64,000 nt of DNA from Sulfurovum lithotrophicum (GCF_000987835.1 NZ_CP011308.1:1364001-1428000), one strand, 5' to 3'. Counted from the stretch's first letter, positions 35,332-44,586 are shown. A program made the numbers and translations. The notes: a model not told the origin generated them from the letters alone.

Positions 35332-36018
35332 CTAACAACTTCTTCTTGTGATCTTCATCATCTCATCAGCCCCTTTCTGGAACTCATACCCGGTTTTGAC
35401 AATTTCCACTTTATAGCCATCTGCTTCCAGCATATCTACTATGCTTTCAACGTAGGGAGACCGTTCGTTCGTCAGCGTCAGCAGCGGGAAAATGCGTACC
35501 TCTTTGGATACCCGAAGCATCTCTCTGACAGCATCTTTATGAAAAGATTCATCCAGGTGGTCACTGTAGAGGAAAAGAAAGTGTGAAGAGAGTGCCAGAT
35601 CAAAGCTGTCATTTTCAAAGGGAAGATTCGGCAGTTCAGCGGCAATGTATCTGCCCTCCTCTTTCCCATCTTCATAGTCCATCAGAAACTCCATCATTGC
35701 TTCGATGCGTATGTGCTCCAGTGATTCTACATCAGGGATGTTCTTCCAGACGAAATTACCGGCATTCGCTTTCACCTGCGCCATCACATCTTCCGCAACC
35801 TCATCGATACGCTGCATGATCTCCTTCTTGCTGTAGGCATAGAGCGGATCGATGGAAACCACAGTGCCATCGTCGTAGTCCACTTCCGTATTGAAACTCG
35901 ATGGTCCGTCACCGCATCCGAGTATCTTTTTAGTCAGCACATCCTCTTTGCTGAGATCGAACATCTCCATATACTCTTTTTTGCTGCGTCCCCAAGGTAT
36001 GATGTTTTCCAGTTTCAT
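35332..36018 (-). CDS. Class I SAM-dependent methyltransferase
   Basis: A 228-residue protein with a Rossmann-type SAM site: KKILGCGDGPSSFNTEV near residue 30 and VVSIDPLYAYS near 55 for motifs I and II, and FDLALSSHFLFLYSD near 138 for motif IV. It resembles uncharacterised SAM methyltransferases with no known substrate. It is divergent from the AraC-type regulator gene; the starts are 58 bases apart, so joint control is possible. Confidence 0.8.
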   Translation of the reverse strand: MKLENIIPWGRSKKEYMEMFDLSKEDVLTKKILGCGDGPSSFNTEVDYDDGTVVSIDPLYAYSKKEIMQRIDEVAEDVMAQVKANAGNFVWKNIPDVESLEHIRIEAMMEFLMDYEDGKEEGRYIAAELPNLPFENDSFDLALSSHFLFLYSDHLDESFHKDAVREMLRVSKEVRIFPLLTLTNERSPYVESIVDMLEADGYKVEIVKTGYEFQKGADEMMKITRRSC

Positions 36019-36063
36019 GGTATGTACACTCTTTTTTTCTTGTCATTCTATCACACAAAACGA

Positions 36064-36069
36064 TATAAT
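36064..36069 (+). promoter_or_regulatory. -10 box (TATAAT) seven bases before the AraC-type regulator start
   Basis: TATAAT is followed by CGTCCTT and ATG. No ribosome site lies between, so the transcript would start at or next to the initiation codon. Confidence 0.5.
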
Positions 36070-36076
36070 CGTCCTT

Positions 36077-36928
36077 ATGACAGTCACGATCCCCAACTAT
36101 ATGATAGAAAGAAACGAACCGACACTTGTTCATCTTGGCAACGATCTTTACCTGGAACAGATGCGGACCCATACCCAAAAGATACTTGTCCGCAATACGA
36201 TGCATGGTCTCACGCTCGTAGAATCCGGATACAAAGAGGTGGAAATGAACACCCAAAGTACTGTCATCGAAAAAGAACATGCCGTATTTTTTGCACAGGG
36301 AAACTACTTCAGCAACCAAAACTCCTCTGATTACAGAACACTCACTCTCTTTTTTGATGATACCTACATAATCAATCTGCTCAAGAAATACCGGATCGCG
36401 CCGCAAGGTACTGCAAAGCGCATTGAAGTCATTCCCTACGGTACATCCGATACCATCAGAATACTCATCGAATCCATTCAAGTTACTGCCAGAGAGAAGA
36501 AACCCCATTTCAAAACCCTGCTCAAACTCAAAACGGAACTACTTTTTTTGGAATTCTACCAACACGCACCCCGTCAACTCGCATCTTTCTTCCAGCATGT
36601 AACTGAAACCTCAAACGAGCGTATGCGTTATATTCTGGAAGAGAATATCGACATTCTCTACACCGTTACCGATATGCATACGCTCCTGCGTATGGGCCCT
36701 TCACACTTTCATACACAGTTCGTCAAACATTTCGGGGTATCTCCCAAAACATGGCTGGACAAAAAACGTATGGAGAAGGCAATGTTCCTTCTGACCTCTT
36801 CCGAGAAAAGCATCAAGGAGATCGCTGCGGAGTGTGGCTACAGCACTTCTTCCTGGTTTATCGTACAATTCAAAAAGTATTGCAAAACAACACCAAGGGA
36901 GTTTAGAGTAGAAAACCGATACAAATAG
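36077..36928 (+). CDS. AraC-family transcriptional regulator
   Basis: A 283-residue protein. The N-terminal half (1-170) is the AraC_N-like cupin type (MHGLTLVESGYKEVEM), and the C-terminal two helix-turn-helix motifs are at about 190-280, with LLRMGPSHFHTQFVKHFGVSPKTW and IKEIAAECGYSTSSWF (described by key residues) as the recognition parts. The reading frame continues upstream through the divergent gene, but MTVTIPNYM is the first start that fits the family. It may control the divergent methyltransferase or the genes downstream. Confidence 0.88.
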   Translation: MTVTIPNYMIERNEPTLVHLGNDLYLEQMRTHTQKILVRNTMHGLTLVESGYKEVEMNTQSTVIEKEHAVFFAQGNYFSNQNSSDYRTLTLFFDDTYIINLLKKYRIAPQGTAKRIEVIPYGTSDTIRILIESIQVTAREKKPHFKTLLKLKTELLFLEFYQHAPRQLASFFQHVTETSNERMRYILEENIDILYTVTDMHTLLRMGPSHFHTQFVKHFGVSPKTWLDKKRMEKAMFLLTSSEKSIKEIAAECGYSTSSWFIVQFKKYCKTTPREFRVENRYK

Positions 36929-36991
36929 ATCCTTTTCTTATACTCTGAAATGAAGAAACAGTCTATACTTCAATAAAAAAAGAGAGAAATA

Positions 36992-37588
36992 ATGAAAGAA
37001 GTCGATTCAAAAGAAATCATCGAAACATTGCAAGAGGCAGGTGCCGGTATCTCGCCTTTCAAACGTCTAATAGCAAAACATGTGATTTTCCCAATGCTGA
37101 ACCGTTTCATCTCATGGGAGAAAGCCGGGGACATCTATGACAGGGAAGGTACAAAGATCATCGCACTTGTCTCTCCTTTGAGTAAAGAAAAGCTCTTTGA
37201 GAGGGTCCTTGTACCGAAACTCTTTGGCCTCGAGGACAATTCCCGCTACTACTCTGTCGCCATGGTCATCAAGCACCTGCTGATAGTTGGAAATGCTTTA
37301 CAGACACGCATTCCCCTCCTCTCACAAGGGAGAAAACTCAATGATCAGGTCCAGATAGAAGATGTCAAACCCTACACGGAGATAGAAGATGATATTGTAC
37401 AGCAGTTCGAAACTTTTTTGGCTTCTTACAGAAAATTACTCAATAAAAATGTAAAGAACATCTACATAGACAATACTTCAGCACATCCATGGTTCGGTGA
37501 GTTCAATCCGAAACAGTGGTCTATCCTGGGTATGGTACATCAGATCGTTCACCGCAGACAGATCGAAGCGATCATTAAAGAGCTGTAG
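36992..37588 (+). CDS. DinB-superfamily-like protein
   Basis: A 198-residue helical protein. The C-terminal block HPWFGEFNPKQWSILG with MVHQIVHRRQIEAI resembles DinB-like four-helix proteins where histidines bind metal. The central IKHLLIVGNALQTRIP fits another helix of that fold. Catalytic function is unknown; some relatives are thiol-dependent S-transferases. AGAGAG precedes the ATG. It lies downstream of the regulator gene on the same strand. Confidence 0.6.
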   Translation: MKEVDSKEIIETLQEAGAGISPFKRLIAKHVIFPMLNRFISWEKAGDIYDREGTKIIALVSPLSKEKLFERVLVPKLFGLEDNSRYYSVAMVIKHLLIVGNALQTRIPLLSQGRKLNDQVQIEDVKPYTEIEDDIVQQFETFLASYRKLLNKNVKNIYIDNTSAHPWFGEFNPKQWSILGMVHQIVHRRQIEAIIKEL

Positions 37589-37721
37589 GAGGTTCTGTCC
37601 TCTTATTCTTCCGCACCCATTACTTCTTTTCACGATCCGGCTTTGCGTAATCACTGACCATACGCTTACACCTTACAAACTTTTGGTAGAATACAGACAG
37701 AAAATACCAAAAGGATCCGCC

Positions 37722-38354
37722 ATGTTAAAAAATGATTTCACCAAAGCGATGCAATTCCGCCATGCATGCAAACTCTTTGACGAAACAAAGCAGATACCCG
37801 ATGAGACCATGCGCTACATTCTAGAAGCCGGACGCACCTCCCCCTCCTCTTTCGGAATGGAACCATGGAAGTTCCTTGTTATCAGGAATGAAGAGATGAA
37901 GACAAAACTGCGCCCGTTATGCTGGAACCAGCCGCAGATCACGACCTGTTCAGACCTTGTGGTCATTCTGGCAGCCATCGAGAGTGTCAGGCCCCAAAGC
38001 GGCATCCCCGAAAAACGTTTTGCCAGACGTCCTCTCCCGCAGGAGCAGATAGATGCCTACGTCGACCTCTACGGGAATTTCCTGGCCGATACACTTTCAA
38101 CCGATGAGAAGACCTTCTGCTGGACGGCGAGACAGACCTACATCGCACTGGCGAACATGATGACAGCAGCAGCTTACGAACAGATAGACTCCTGCCCCAT
38201 CGAAGGTTTCGAGAAAGAGAATGTGGAAAAACTGCTTGGGATAGACAGTTCCAAATATCAGGTAGCCGTGATGGCTGCATTCGGCTACAGAGTCAACGAA
38301 CAGAGTGAACAGTTGAGGCTGCCTTTTGAAGAGATAGTGGAATTCATCGACTAA
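37722..38354 (+). CDS. NfsB-type nitroreductase family FMN enzyme
   Basis: A 210-residue protein. FRHACKLFDETKQIP (RRxxRxF-like FMN contact), SPSSFGMEPWKFLVIRN near residue 40, and AALANMM-type helix IALANMMTAAAYEQIDSCPIEGF near 150 (described in part) are typical of NfsB/NfnB-like enzymes. It reduces nitro compounds or quinones with NAD(P)H. AAGGA eight bases before the ATG at 37722 decides the start; the longer open frame upstream is not used. Confidence 0.9.
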   Translation: MLKNDFTKAMQFRHACKLFDETKQIPDETMRYILEAGRTSPSSFGMEPWKFLVIRNEEMKTKLRPLCWNQPQITTCSDLVVILAAIESVRPQSGIPEKRFARRPLPQEQIDAYVDLYGNFLADTLSTDEKTFCWTARQTYIALANMMTAAAYEQIDSCPIEGFEKENVEKLLGIDSSKYQVAVMAAFGYRVNEQSEQLRLPFEEIVEFID

Positions 38355-38394
38355 GCGAGACACTTAAATCAAACATTTTAAAGTGGAAATATAC

Positions 38395-38739
38395 ATGACA
38401 GCGGAACAAAAACAACAATTCAAGCAGATCATCGAGGAACAGATACAAACTCTCAGCAGTGAGATCGAAGAGATCCGGGCTGCCATCTATCCGACTAAAG
38501 GCGAGGGAACATCAGACAAGGTCGCCCACATCAGTTTCAAGCAGGAGCAGAGCATTCATTTTCAACGCTATGAAGAGGCGACAAAACGCCTGAACAGGCT
38601 CAAGCAGGCCTACCTGAAGATCGATACCCCCGAATACGGCATTTGCAAAGAGTGCGAAGAAGACATACCCATAGAAAGACTCAAGCTTGTGCCTGAATCA
38701 CTTTACTGTGTAGCCTGCATGAATGAACTTGGGTTGTAA
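38395..38739 (+). CDS. DksA/TraR-type zinc-finger protein
   Basis: A 114-residue protein: a coiled-coil N-terminal part (5-80), then a C4 zinc finger CKECEEDIP...CVACMNEL near residues 88-110. DksA-like proteins enter the RNA polymerase secondary channel and alter promoter response to ppGpp. It is shorter than E. coli DksA (151) and lacks the N-terminal arm. A GTG at 38383 is possible, but the ATG at 38395 fits the family start better. Confidence 0.85.
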   Translation: MTAEQKQQFKQIIEEQIQTLSSEIEEIRAAIYPTKGEGTSDKVAHISFKQEQSIHFQRYEEATKRLNRLKQAYLKIDTPEYGICKECEEDIPIERLKLVPESLYCVACMNELGL

Positions 38740-38757
38740 AACACATCACAAAACCGC

Positions 38758-39159
38758 TTACTGTTTAACGGTCTTCTTCCCTGCTTTGATCCAGCCGTTC
38801 TCTATACCGCCTTTGAGTTCGTAGACATTTTTAAAGCCCATTTGCTCAAGCCCTTGCCCCAGAGCTTTTGTGCGGTTGGCATGCGCACAGTAAATGAGTA
38901 TAGGCTCTTTTTTGTCTTTGACCAAATGCCCCAGCTCAAAGAACCAGCCTGCAAGGTCCGGCTGTCCGTTTGGTGTAAAGAACATCATCTTGTGCGCACC
39001 CTTAATGATACCTGTTGTCTTCCATTCGTCGGGTGTACGGATATCTATGACAGGATATCCTTTTGCCTGAAGTTTGGCGAACTCGTCCGCATCCACTGTT
39101 TTAAACTCTGCAAAAAGCGACACACTTAAAAATGCCGCCAGCAATACTATTTTTTTCAT
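38758..39159 (-). CDS. Periplasmic single-domain rhodanese
   Basis: A 133-residue protein with signal peptide MKKIVLLAAFLSVSLFA. The rhodanese domain shows VIDIRTPDEWKTTG near residue 37, and the active loop is YCAHANRT with the catalytic cysteine near 90. It probably moves sulfane sulfur in the periplasm, which fits a sulfur-oxidising lifestyle; the acceptor is unknown. AAAGGG lies before the ATG. Confidence 0.9.
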   Translation of the reverse strand: MKKIVLLAAFLSVSLFAEFKTVDADEFAKLQAKGYPVIDIRTPDEWKTTGIIKGAHKMMFFTPNGQPDLAGWFFELGHLVKDKKEPILIYCAHANRTKALGQGLEQMGFKNVYELKGGIENGWIKAGKKTVKQ

Positions 39160-39222
39160 TCTGTAACCCTTTTGTTTTTTTGGCAGTGTACTGTAAAAAG
39201 GTTAATCCCGAAAAACACTTTT

Positions 39223-39966
39223 TTATTTCCAAAACGGGAACATCATCGCAACTCTTTTTTTATAGTCGGCATAGACTTCTCCCATTTCCCGTACAAGGTC
39301 CTTCTCTTCAAAGTAAAGGCCGATAAAAATGTAAACGGTGAATCCAATGGAAAGTACCAGATGTCCATAGCTCATTGCAGGCGTGAACCACATACCCATC
39401 AGTACACCCAGCTGAATGGGATGACGAAGGTATCTGTAGAGCTGCTTCTCTTTGAATGCAATAGGTTTTGCTTCTTTGCCTGTCAGGTAAAAATAAACCT
39501 GCTCCAGCCCGAAAAGCTCGAAGTGGTTAATGATGAAACTGGCATAGACCGATAACCCCCAGCCAAAAACAAACCCTGCCTCCAGCAGCCATTTGAGCCA
39601 GCCATTTTCAACTTTCCATACATATCCGTCGATGGGCTGATAGTACAGACACATGACAATGAACACCACGCCAGAAAGCAGCACATAGGTACTGCGTTCA
39701 CTCACTTTCGGGATCATTCGTGTGACCATACGCTTGAACCCTCTGCGCGCCATTCCCGAATGCTGCAGGCCGAAAAGAAGGATCAGTGCAATGTCAATGA
39801 GCAGCGCCATTCCCAAAGAGATTTCCTGCGGCATATCAACATTGTTTGACACAACATTCCAGTCACTGATGTAAAGGATGAACCATATCTGTCCTGTCAA
39901 ACCTACAATGTAGGCAAAGACACCGTATAAAAAAATGAGCCATTTATCTGTTTTATGTTCCATCAT
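39223..39966 (-). CDS. MddA-like / NnrU-type membrane methyltransferase family protein
   Basis: A 247-residue protein of about five to six helices. LQHSGMARRGFKR near residue 72, ERSTYVLLSG near 96 and YRYLRHPIQLG near 182 match the family of MddA methanethiol S-methyltransferases, relatives of isoprenylcysteine methyltransferases. MddA makes dimethyl sulfide from methanethiol using SAM. The start overlaps the PepSY gene stop (ATGATG), so the two are co-translated. A non-MddA function in the same fold cannot be excluded. Confidence 0.7.
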   Translation of the reverse strand: MMEHKTDKWLIFLYGVFAYIVGLTGQIWFILYISDWNVVSNNVDMPQEISLGMALLIDIALILLFGLQHSGMARRGFKRMVTRMIPKVSERSTYVLLSGVVFIVMCLYYQPIDGYVWKVENGWLKWLLEAGFVFGWGLSVYASFIINHFELFGLEQVYFYLTGKEAKPIAFKEKQLYRYLRHPIQLGVLMGMWFTPAMSYGHLVLSIGFTVYIFIGLYFEEKDLVREMGEVYADYKKRVAMMFPFWK

Positions 39967-41309
39967 TCCTGCTTTGGCGTTCTTTTTGAAAACAGTCTCT
40001 TTTTGTGAATCCATCTTGAAATACCGGTAAATCCAAGTATCAACAGTGCTATGGCGACAAAATCATTGATCCATTTCCACCAGGGAGCCATAAATACCCC
40101 TCCATGTATGGTCCGAAGTGTCGAAAACAGCGTGGCATCTTCAAATTCCGGCATCATTCCCTCGTAATGTTTGTAAGTAAAAAACTTGACCTCATCATCA
40201 TAGTCATACGCATCCTTGAACGTATAGGGAACATCTTCCAGGGTTTTCCACACTCCGTCATAAAAACGGTTTGATCCGTCTTTCACACTTACATACAGCA
40301 CACCATCTATCCGTGCCATACGATAGGCGAAACCTTTTGTCTCCTGTTTCCAGCTTTTAAGGTCAGTACTTTTGTAGACACCATACCTGTTTCCTATCCG
40401 GTAAGTCGTCCCGTCAAAATCAACAGACCAGATATCGGAGGTTAGAGAGGAGTAGACAGGCGGTAAAACACTGTGAGGCACCACCGTTTCGGTCATGAAC
40501 TTTTTCAATCCCCCTGAGTGGTTCAGAAATATTCCTGTTACTGCCAGGATGGTCAAAGGTATAAACGCCAGGACAACCACACTGTTTGCGTGCCACTTTA
40601 TGAGTTTCCTGCTCATTTCGGCTTTTTTCTTCAGGTGTATATACCACCAGACAAGATAACCGCTAAGCGATAGGAAAATCAAAACCAGTGCCCCGTAGTC
40701 ATTGAGCAGTGCAGAGAGCTTCCCGTCCAGAAGTCCACGTCCGAAATGCAGATCTTTGATCAGGTTTTTGAGCGTTATGTCATCCTGTAGTTGTGATGCA
40801 TCTATTTTGACGACAGTATCGCTGACCACCGAAGCATCATCTCTTTTGATCAGCAGCAGCCTGTGTTTGTCGATACTTGCAAGCATATATTTATCGGTGA
40901 CTGACAATGCGTTGACATAGTTTCCCTGAAGAGCATAAGGATTCCACTTTTCATCTTTGAGTACATAGATACCGTCGGAGGTGGCTGCGTAGCTTGTATT
41001 GGCATCTGTTTTAATGGCCAGACACTGAAGGTCAGTCATTTGACTGTACGTCTCACCCTCATCAAACGTTTCAAAGATCCCGCGTTTTCCGCCGACGATG
41101 ATGTGGTCGGTATCTTCACTGTCTACCCAGTATGCTTCAAAAAGTTTTTTGTCTTCCGTCAATGTCGTGTTGGGTACATTCCCAACTGTTGTCGTGTAGA
41201 GAAAGTTCCACTGCCTGTTGTTGATAAAAAAGCCCGTAAGCCCCAACACCAAAAGGAACAGCCCGACAAGAAGCCCGAAAAATTTATGCAGTTTAAAAAG
41301 TTTTACCAT
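39963..41309 (-). CDS. PepSY-associated membrane protein with periplasmic beta-rich domain
   Basis: A 448-residue protein. A first helix with LHKFFGLLVGLFLL carries a histidine, a periplasmic domain (40-180) has propeller-like repeats (GIFETFDEGETYSQM, YAATSDGIYVLKDEKW), then two or three helices with KWHANSVVVLAF and LTGIFLNHSGG-type turns, a second beta region (270-390) and a final helix pair after RTIHGGVFMAPWWKW. This is the PepSY_TM layout of ferric-reductase-like proteins, with histidines that could bind heme. It may supply electrons across the membrane. A TATAAT box is about 33 bases before the ATG. Confidence 0.75.
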   Translation of the reverse strand: MVKLFKLHKFFGLLVGLFLLVLGLTGFFINNRQWNFLYTTTVGNVPNTTLTEDKKLFEAYWVDSEDTDHIIVGGKRGIFETFDEGETYSQMTDLQCLAIKTDANTSYAATSDGIYVLKDEKWNPYALQGNYVNALSVTDKYMLASIDKHRLLLIKRDDASVVSDTVVKIDASQLQDDITLKNLIKDLHFGRGLLDGKLSALLNDYGALVLIFLSLSGYLVWWYIHLKKKAEMSRKLIKWHANSVVVLAFIPLTILAVTGIFLNHSGGLKKFMTETVVPHSVLPPVYSSLTSDIWSVDFDGTTYRIGNRYGVYKSTDLKSWKQETKGFAYRMARIDGVLYVSVKDGSNRFYDGVWKTLEDVPYTFKDAYDYDDEVKFFTYKHYEGMMPEFEDATLFSTLRTIHGGVFMAPWWKWINDFVAIALLILGFTGISRWIHKKRLFSKRTPKQE

Positions 41310-41708
41310 GCAGAATCCATCCTGTAGAAATTATCTCAAAGCATTATAACAACAATTGCTTTTAGCAACTATGTACCGGCATTTCCCGGATGAGTGAAAG
41401 ATGATTATTTTTTCATTTACCAAATTGTATATAACGGTTAATTCTTTATTACCCTCTATTAACGCCCATAGGTTATACTTCTCATATGAAAGGTGGCAAA
41501 CTCTTTCAAGAGATTTTGTTTTACTCCTTGTCCAAAATTGTAAACTTCCTTGTTTATCTCTTGGAGAGTCATCTTTTAAAAACCAAAGAGCCGTCCTCCC
41601 CTTACTTCAATTATAAACTTCCTTGTTTTGTAGGCTCTTTGGTTTCCCCTGTCTTAACAATCTTTTGATATAATCACTTCTATTAACCCCTAACTAAGGT
41701 ATTTTCAA
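41310..41708. other. Intergenic region with paired direct repeats and a long-range stem
   Basis: No gene is seen. A 20-base direct repeat occurs at 41536-41555 and 41609-41628 (AATTGTAAACTTCCTTGTTT and AATTATAAACTTCCTTGTTT, one difference). A 12-base perfect stem joins AACCAAAGAGCC (41581-41592) and GGCTCTTTGGTT (41633-41644), with the second repeat in the loop. On minus the stem is followed by a short T-run. A TATAAT box at 41669-41674 serves ubiX. Confidence 0.6.
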
Positions 41709-42230
41709 TTGAAACTTGTTGTAGCCATTACCGGTGCGAGCGGTGTTGCACTGGGGAAAAAATTTGTCGACTATCTGCCTGATGGCATCGATGTGCATGT
41801 GGTCGTCACGGACAATGCCTTTACCGTCGAATCTTTCGAGAACGAAAAAGTGACACTGCATACTTCGAAGGACATCGCCGCCTCCGTTTCAAGCGGTTCA
41901 TTCAGGGTCGATGCCACAGCCATCATTCCCTGCAGCATGAACACCCTTGCAAAGATCGCCTGCGGGATCAGCGACAATCTTACCACACGTGTCGCAGCCG
42001 TGGCTCTCAAGGAACAGAAAAAACTCCTGCTTGCCCCGAGGGAGCTGCCCTTCTCCGCCATCGCACTGGAGAACATGCAGAAACTGGCAGCACTGGGCGT
42101 TATCATAGCCCCTCCTGTCATGGGTTACTACTCAGATGCTTCCTCCATGGAAGAGATGGAGAAGTTCATCATAGGCAAATGGTACGACGTTTTAGGAATT
42201 CCCAACGAGCTGTATGCCCGTTGGAAGTGA
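41709..42230 (+). CDS. ubiX: UbiX flavin prenyltransferase
   Basis: A 173-residue flavoprotein. VVAITGASGVALGKKF at the start is the FMN/prenyl phosphate loop, IIPCSMNTLAKIACGISDNL near residue 75 and LLLAPRELPFSAIALENM near 105 are family signatures. It makes prenylated FMN for UbiD-type decarboxylases. It starts with TTG, preceded by AAGGT nine bases upstream. It leads the ubiX-coaD-tmk operon. Confidence 0.95.
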   Translation: MKLVVAITGASGVALGKKFVDYLPDGIDVHVVVTDNAFTVESFENEKVTLHTSKDIAASVSSGSFRVDATAIIPCSMNTLAKIACGISDNLTTRVAAVALKEQKKLLLAPRELPFSAIALENMQKLAALGVIIAPPVMGYYSDASSMEEMEKFIIGKWYDVLGIPNELYARWK

Positions 42231-42248
42231 AGAATTAAGGAGTTTTCA

Positions 42249-42725
42249 ATGAGATCAGCCATCTACCCCGGAACTTTTGACCCGATCACCAACGGACATC
42301 TCGACATTATCACCCGTGCCTGCAAGATGTTCGACCGCATCATTGTCGCCGTAGCGGCATCCGAAGCCAAAAAGCCCATGTTCACACTGGAAGAACGCAT
42401 ACAGATGGTTCAGGCTGCTACCCGGGATTTTCCGAAGATCGAAGTGATCGGTTTTGACAAGCTGCTTGTCGATCTTGCACAGGACCTTGAAGCCAATATC
42501 GTCGTTAGAGGCCTCAGAGCTGTCAGTGACTTTGAATATGAATTGCAAATGGGCTATGCCAACGCTTCACTCGACCCCGACCTGGAGACCATCTACCTGA
42601 TGCCAAACCTCCAGCACGCTTTTGTCAGCTCATCCGTCGTACGGGCCATACTTGCCTACAACGGAAAAGTAGACCATCTCCTTCACCCTGAAGTCCATCG
42701 TATCATCCAAAAGATCAGAGCATAA
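42249..42725 (+). CDS. coaD: Phosphopantetheine adenylyltransferase
   Basis: A 158-residue nucleotidyltransferase. YPGTFDPITNGHLDII holds the TxGH-type active site, FDRIIVAVA follows, and FVSSSVVRAI near residue 125 is the C-terminal phosphate-binding motif. It makes dephospho-CoA in CoA synthesis. AAGGAG precedes the ATG. Confidence 0.97.
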   Translation: MRSAIYPGTFDPITNGHLDIITRACKMFDRIIVAVAASEAKKPMFTLEERIQMVQAATRDFPKIEVIGFDKLLVDLAQDLEANIVVRGLRAVSDFEYELQMGYANASLDPDLETIYLMPNLQHAFVSSSVVRAILAYNGKVDHLLHPEVHRIIQKIRA

Positions 42726-43300
42726 TGTATATACTCTTTGAAGGCATCGATACCTGCGGGAAAAGCACCCAGATAGAACTGCTTGCACAAAAGTATCCCG
42801 ATATCATTACCACCCATGAACCCGGCGGCACGGCATTTGGCCAAAAAGCAAGGGAGATTCTCCTGAGTGATTCACTCCGTTCCAAAAGAGCCGAGCTGCT
42901 TCTTTTTCTGGCTGACCGGGCAGAACACTATGAAGAAGTAGTCGCACCCAACCGGGATAAAATAGTGATCTCCGACAGAGGTTTCATATCGGGTATCGGT
43001 TATGCACTTGCCAACGGTGATTTCGACTTTGATGAGCTGGTCGCCCTGAACCGCTTTGCCCTCAAAGGCCACTTCCCAGACCGCATCATTCTCTTTTTAA
43101 CAAATATGGAAACTTTACAGGAACGTACATCACAAAAGGAGCTTGACGGTATCGAGCTTCGCGGGCTTGAATATCTGCTACGTGTACAGGAACATATGAA
43201 AGAGAGTATCCTCAAACTCGGTATTCCCCACCTCTTCATCGATGCGACGGACAGTATCGAGAACATCCATCAATCCATTCTTACCTACTTGAAGGTATAA
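42725..43300 (+). CDS. tmk: Thymidylate kinase
   Basis: A 191-residue kinase. The P-loop is FEGIDTCGKST near residue 4 (Cys in the loop where Gly-Ala is common), THEPGGTAFG near 33 is the DR-type substrate region and FLADRAEHYEEVV with VISDRGFISGIGY near 78 are family blocks. It phosphorylates dTMP. The ATG shares one base with the coaD stop. Confidence 0.96.
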   Translation: MYILFEGIDTCGKSTQIELLAQKYPDIITTHEPGGTAFGQKAREILLSDSLRSKRAELLLFLADRAEHYEEVVAPNRDKIVISDRGFISGIGYALANGDFDFDELVALNRFALKGHFPDRIILFLTNMETLQERTSQKELDGIELRGLEYLLRVQEHMKESILKLGIPHLFIDATDSIENIHQSILTYLKV

Positions 43301-43374
43301 TTCATCAATTATTTTACAGGAGGTGGATAAACCCACCCTGCACGATATAAATTTCGTGTTTTAAAGGACACCTT

Positions 43375-44586
43375 ATGATCAACCCTTTACGTGGCATGAA
43401 AGACCTTACCTTTGAAGAGTCAGAACGTTTTGAATATATCATCAAAACAGCCATTGGCATAGCCAAACGTTACGGCTACAGCTACATTGAGACCCCTATT
43501 CTTGAAGAGACGGCACTCTTCAAACGTTCCGTAGGTGACAGTTCCGACATCGTCAGCAAAGAGATGTACCAGTTCGAGGACAAAGGCGGCAATGATGTCT
43601 GTATGCGCCCCGAGGGGACTGCCGGTGTGGTACGTGCTTTCATCTCGGCCAAACTCGACCGCCAGCCTGTCAAACAGAAGTTCTACTACTACGGACCGAT
43701 GTTTCGTTACGAAAGGCCGCAGAAAGGACGTTTAAGGGAGTTCCACCAGTTCGGTTGCGAAAGTTTCGGAGAGGCATCTGTCTATGAAGATTTCACCATT
43801 ATCGTAATGATCAGCCAGATCTTCAAAGCGCTCGGCATCGGCTTTGAACTGAAGATAAACTCCCTTGGATGTCCCGAATGCATGCCTCCCTATAGAAAGA
43901 GCCTTGTCAGCTTTCTGACGGAGATCAGTGAAGAACTGTGTGCGGACTGCAACAGAAGAATAGGTACGAACCCCATCCGCGTGCTCGACTGTAAGAACGG
44001 GAAGTGCCAGTCTCTTTTGACAGACTCTCCCAAACTCATCGAGAATCTCTGCGGAGCCTGTGACAGTGACTTCAACAAACTTACAGCACTGCTCGATGAT
44101 GCCGGCATTGCCTATGAAGTCGATACCAACCTGGTCAGAGGCCTGGACTACTACAACAAGAGCGCTTTCGAGTTTGTCAGTAACGAGATCGGTTCTCAGT
44201 CGGCCATTGCCGGTGGCGGGCGTTATGACAAACTGGTAGAGTACCTCGATGGGAAACCCACACCGGCTGTCGGCTTCGCCATCGGTATCGAGCGTATCAT
44301 GGAACTGGTGCAGATGCCCAAAACAAAGAAAGAGGGTTATTATATGGGTGCCATGGTACCTGAAGCCATCGAAAAGATCATTATGCTCGGCAACCAAAAA
44401 CGTACCACAGACAAAGTGACGGTCGAGTACAGTTCAAAAGGCTTCAAAAGCCATATGAAGGGGGTGGACAGAGCCCAGGCACGTTATGCCCTGCTGATCG
44501 GTGAAGATGAGCTCAAAAACGATACAGTCTGGCTAAAGGACCTGGAAACAAAAGAGGAAAAGAATATCCCCCTCAGTGAAGTTTAA
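43375..44586 (+). CDS. hisS: Histidyl-tRNA synthetase
   Basis: A 403-residue class II synthetase. MINPLRGMKD is the usual start, GPMFRYERPQKGRLREFHQFG near residue 105 (key Arg and Glu) is motif 2, and LVRGLDYYNKSAFE near 255 is the HisA motif. FAIGIERIMEL near 308 is motif 3. The C-terminal anticodon domain begins near 325 and is short. AAAGGA precedes the ATG. The end overlaps the convergent lipoprotein gene by four bases. Confidence 0.97.
   Translation: MINPLRGMKDLTFEESERFEYIIKTAIGIAKRYGYSYIETPILEETALFKRSVGDSSDIVSKEMYQFEDKGGNDVCMRPEGTAGVVRAFISAKLDRQPVKQKFYYYGPMFRYERPQKGRLREFHQFGCESFGEASVYEDFTIIVMISQIFKALGIGFELKINSLGCPECMPPYRKSLVSFLTEISEELCADCNRRIGTNPIRVLDCKNGKCQSLLTDSPKLIENLCGACDSDFNKLTALLDDAGIAYEVDTNLVRGLDYYNKSAFEFVSNEIGSQSAIAGGGRYDKLVEYLDGKPTPAVGFAIGIERIMELVQMPKTKKEGYYMGAMVPEAIEKIIMLGNQKRTTDKVTVEYSSKGFKSHMKGVDRAQARYALLIGEDELKNDTVWLKDLETKEEKNIPLSEV

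Noticed and set aside
35891-36076. N-terminal extension of the AraC-type regulator
   Set aside because: It lies antisense to the methyltransferase start and has no family match; the promoter box is inside it.
37497-37721. N-terminal extension of the nitroreductase
   Set aside because: It overlaps the DinB-like gene, and a good ribosome site marks the later ATG.
41536-41628. Possible CRISPR-like repeat
   Set aside because: Only two copies, no regular spacers and no cas genes.
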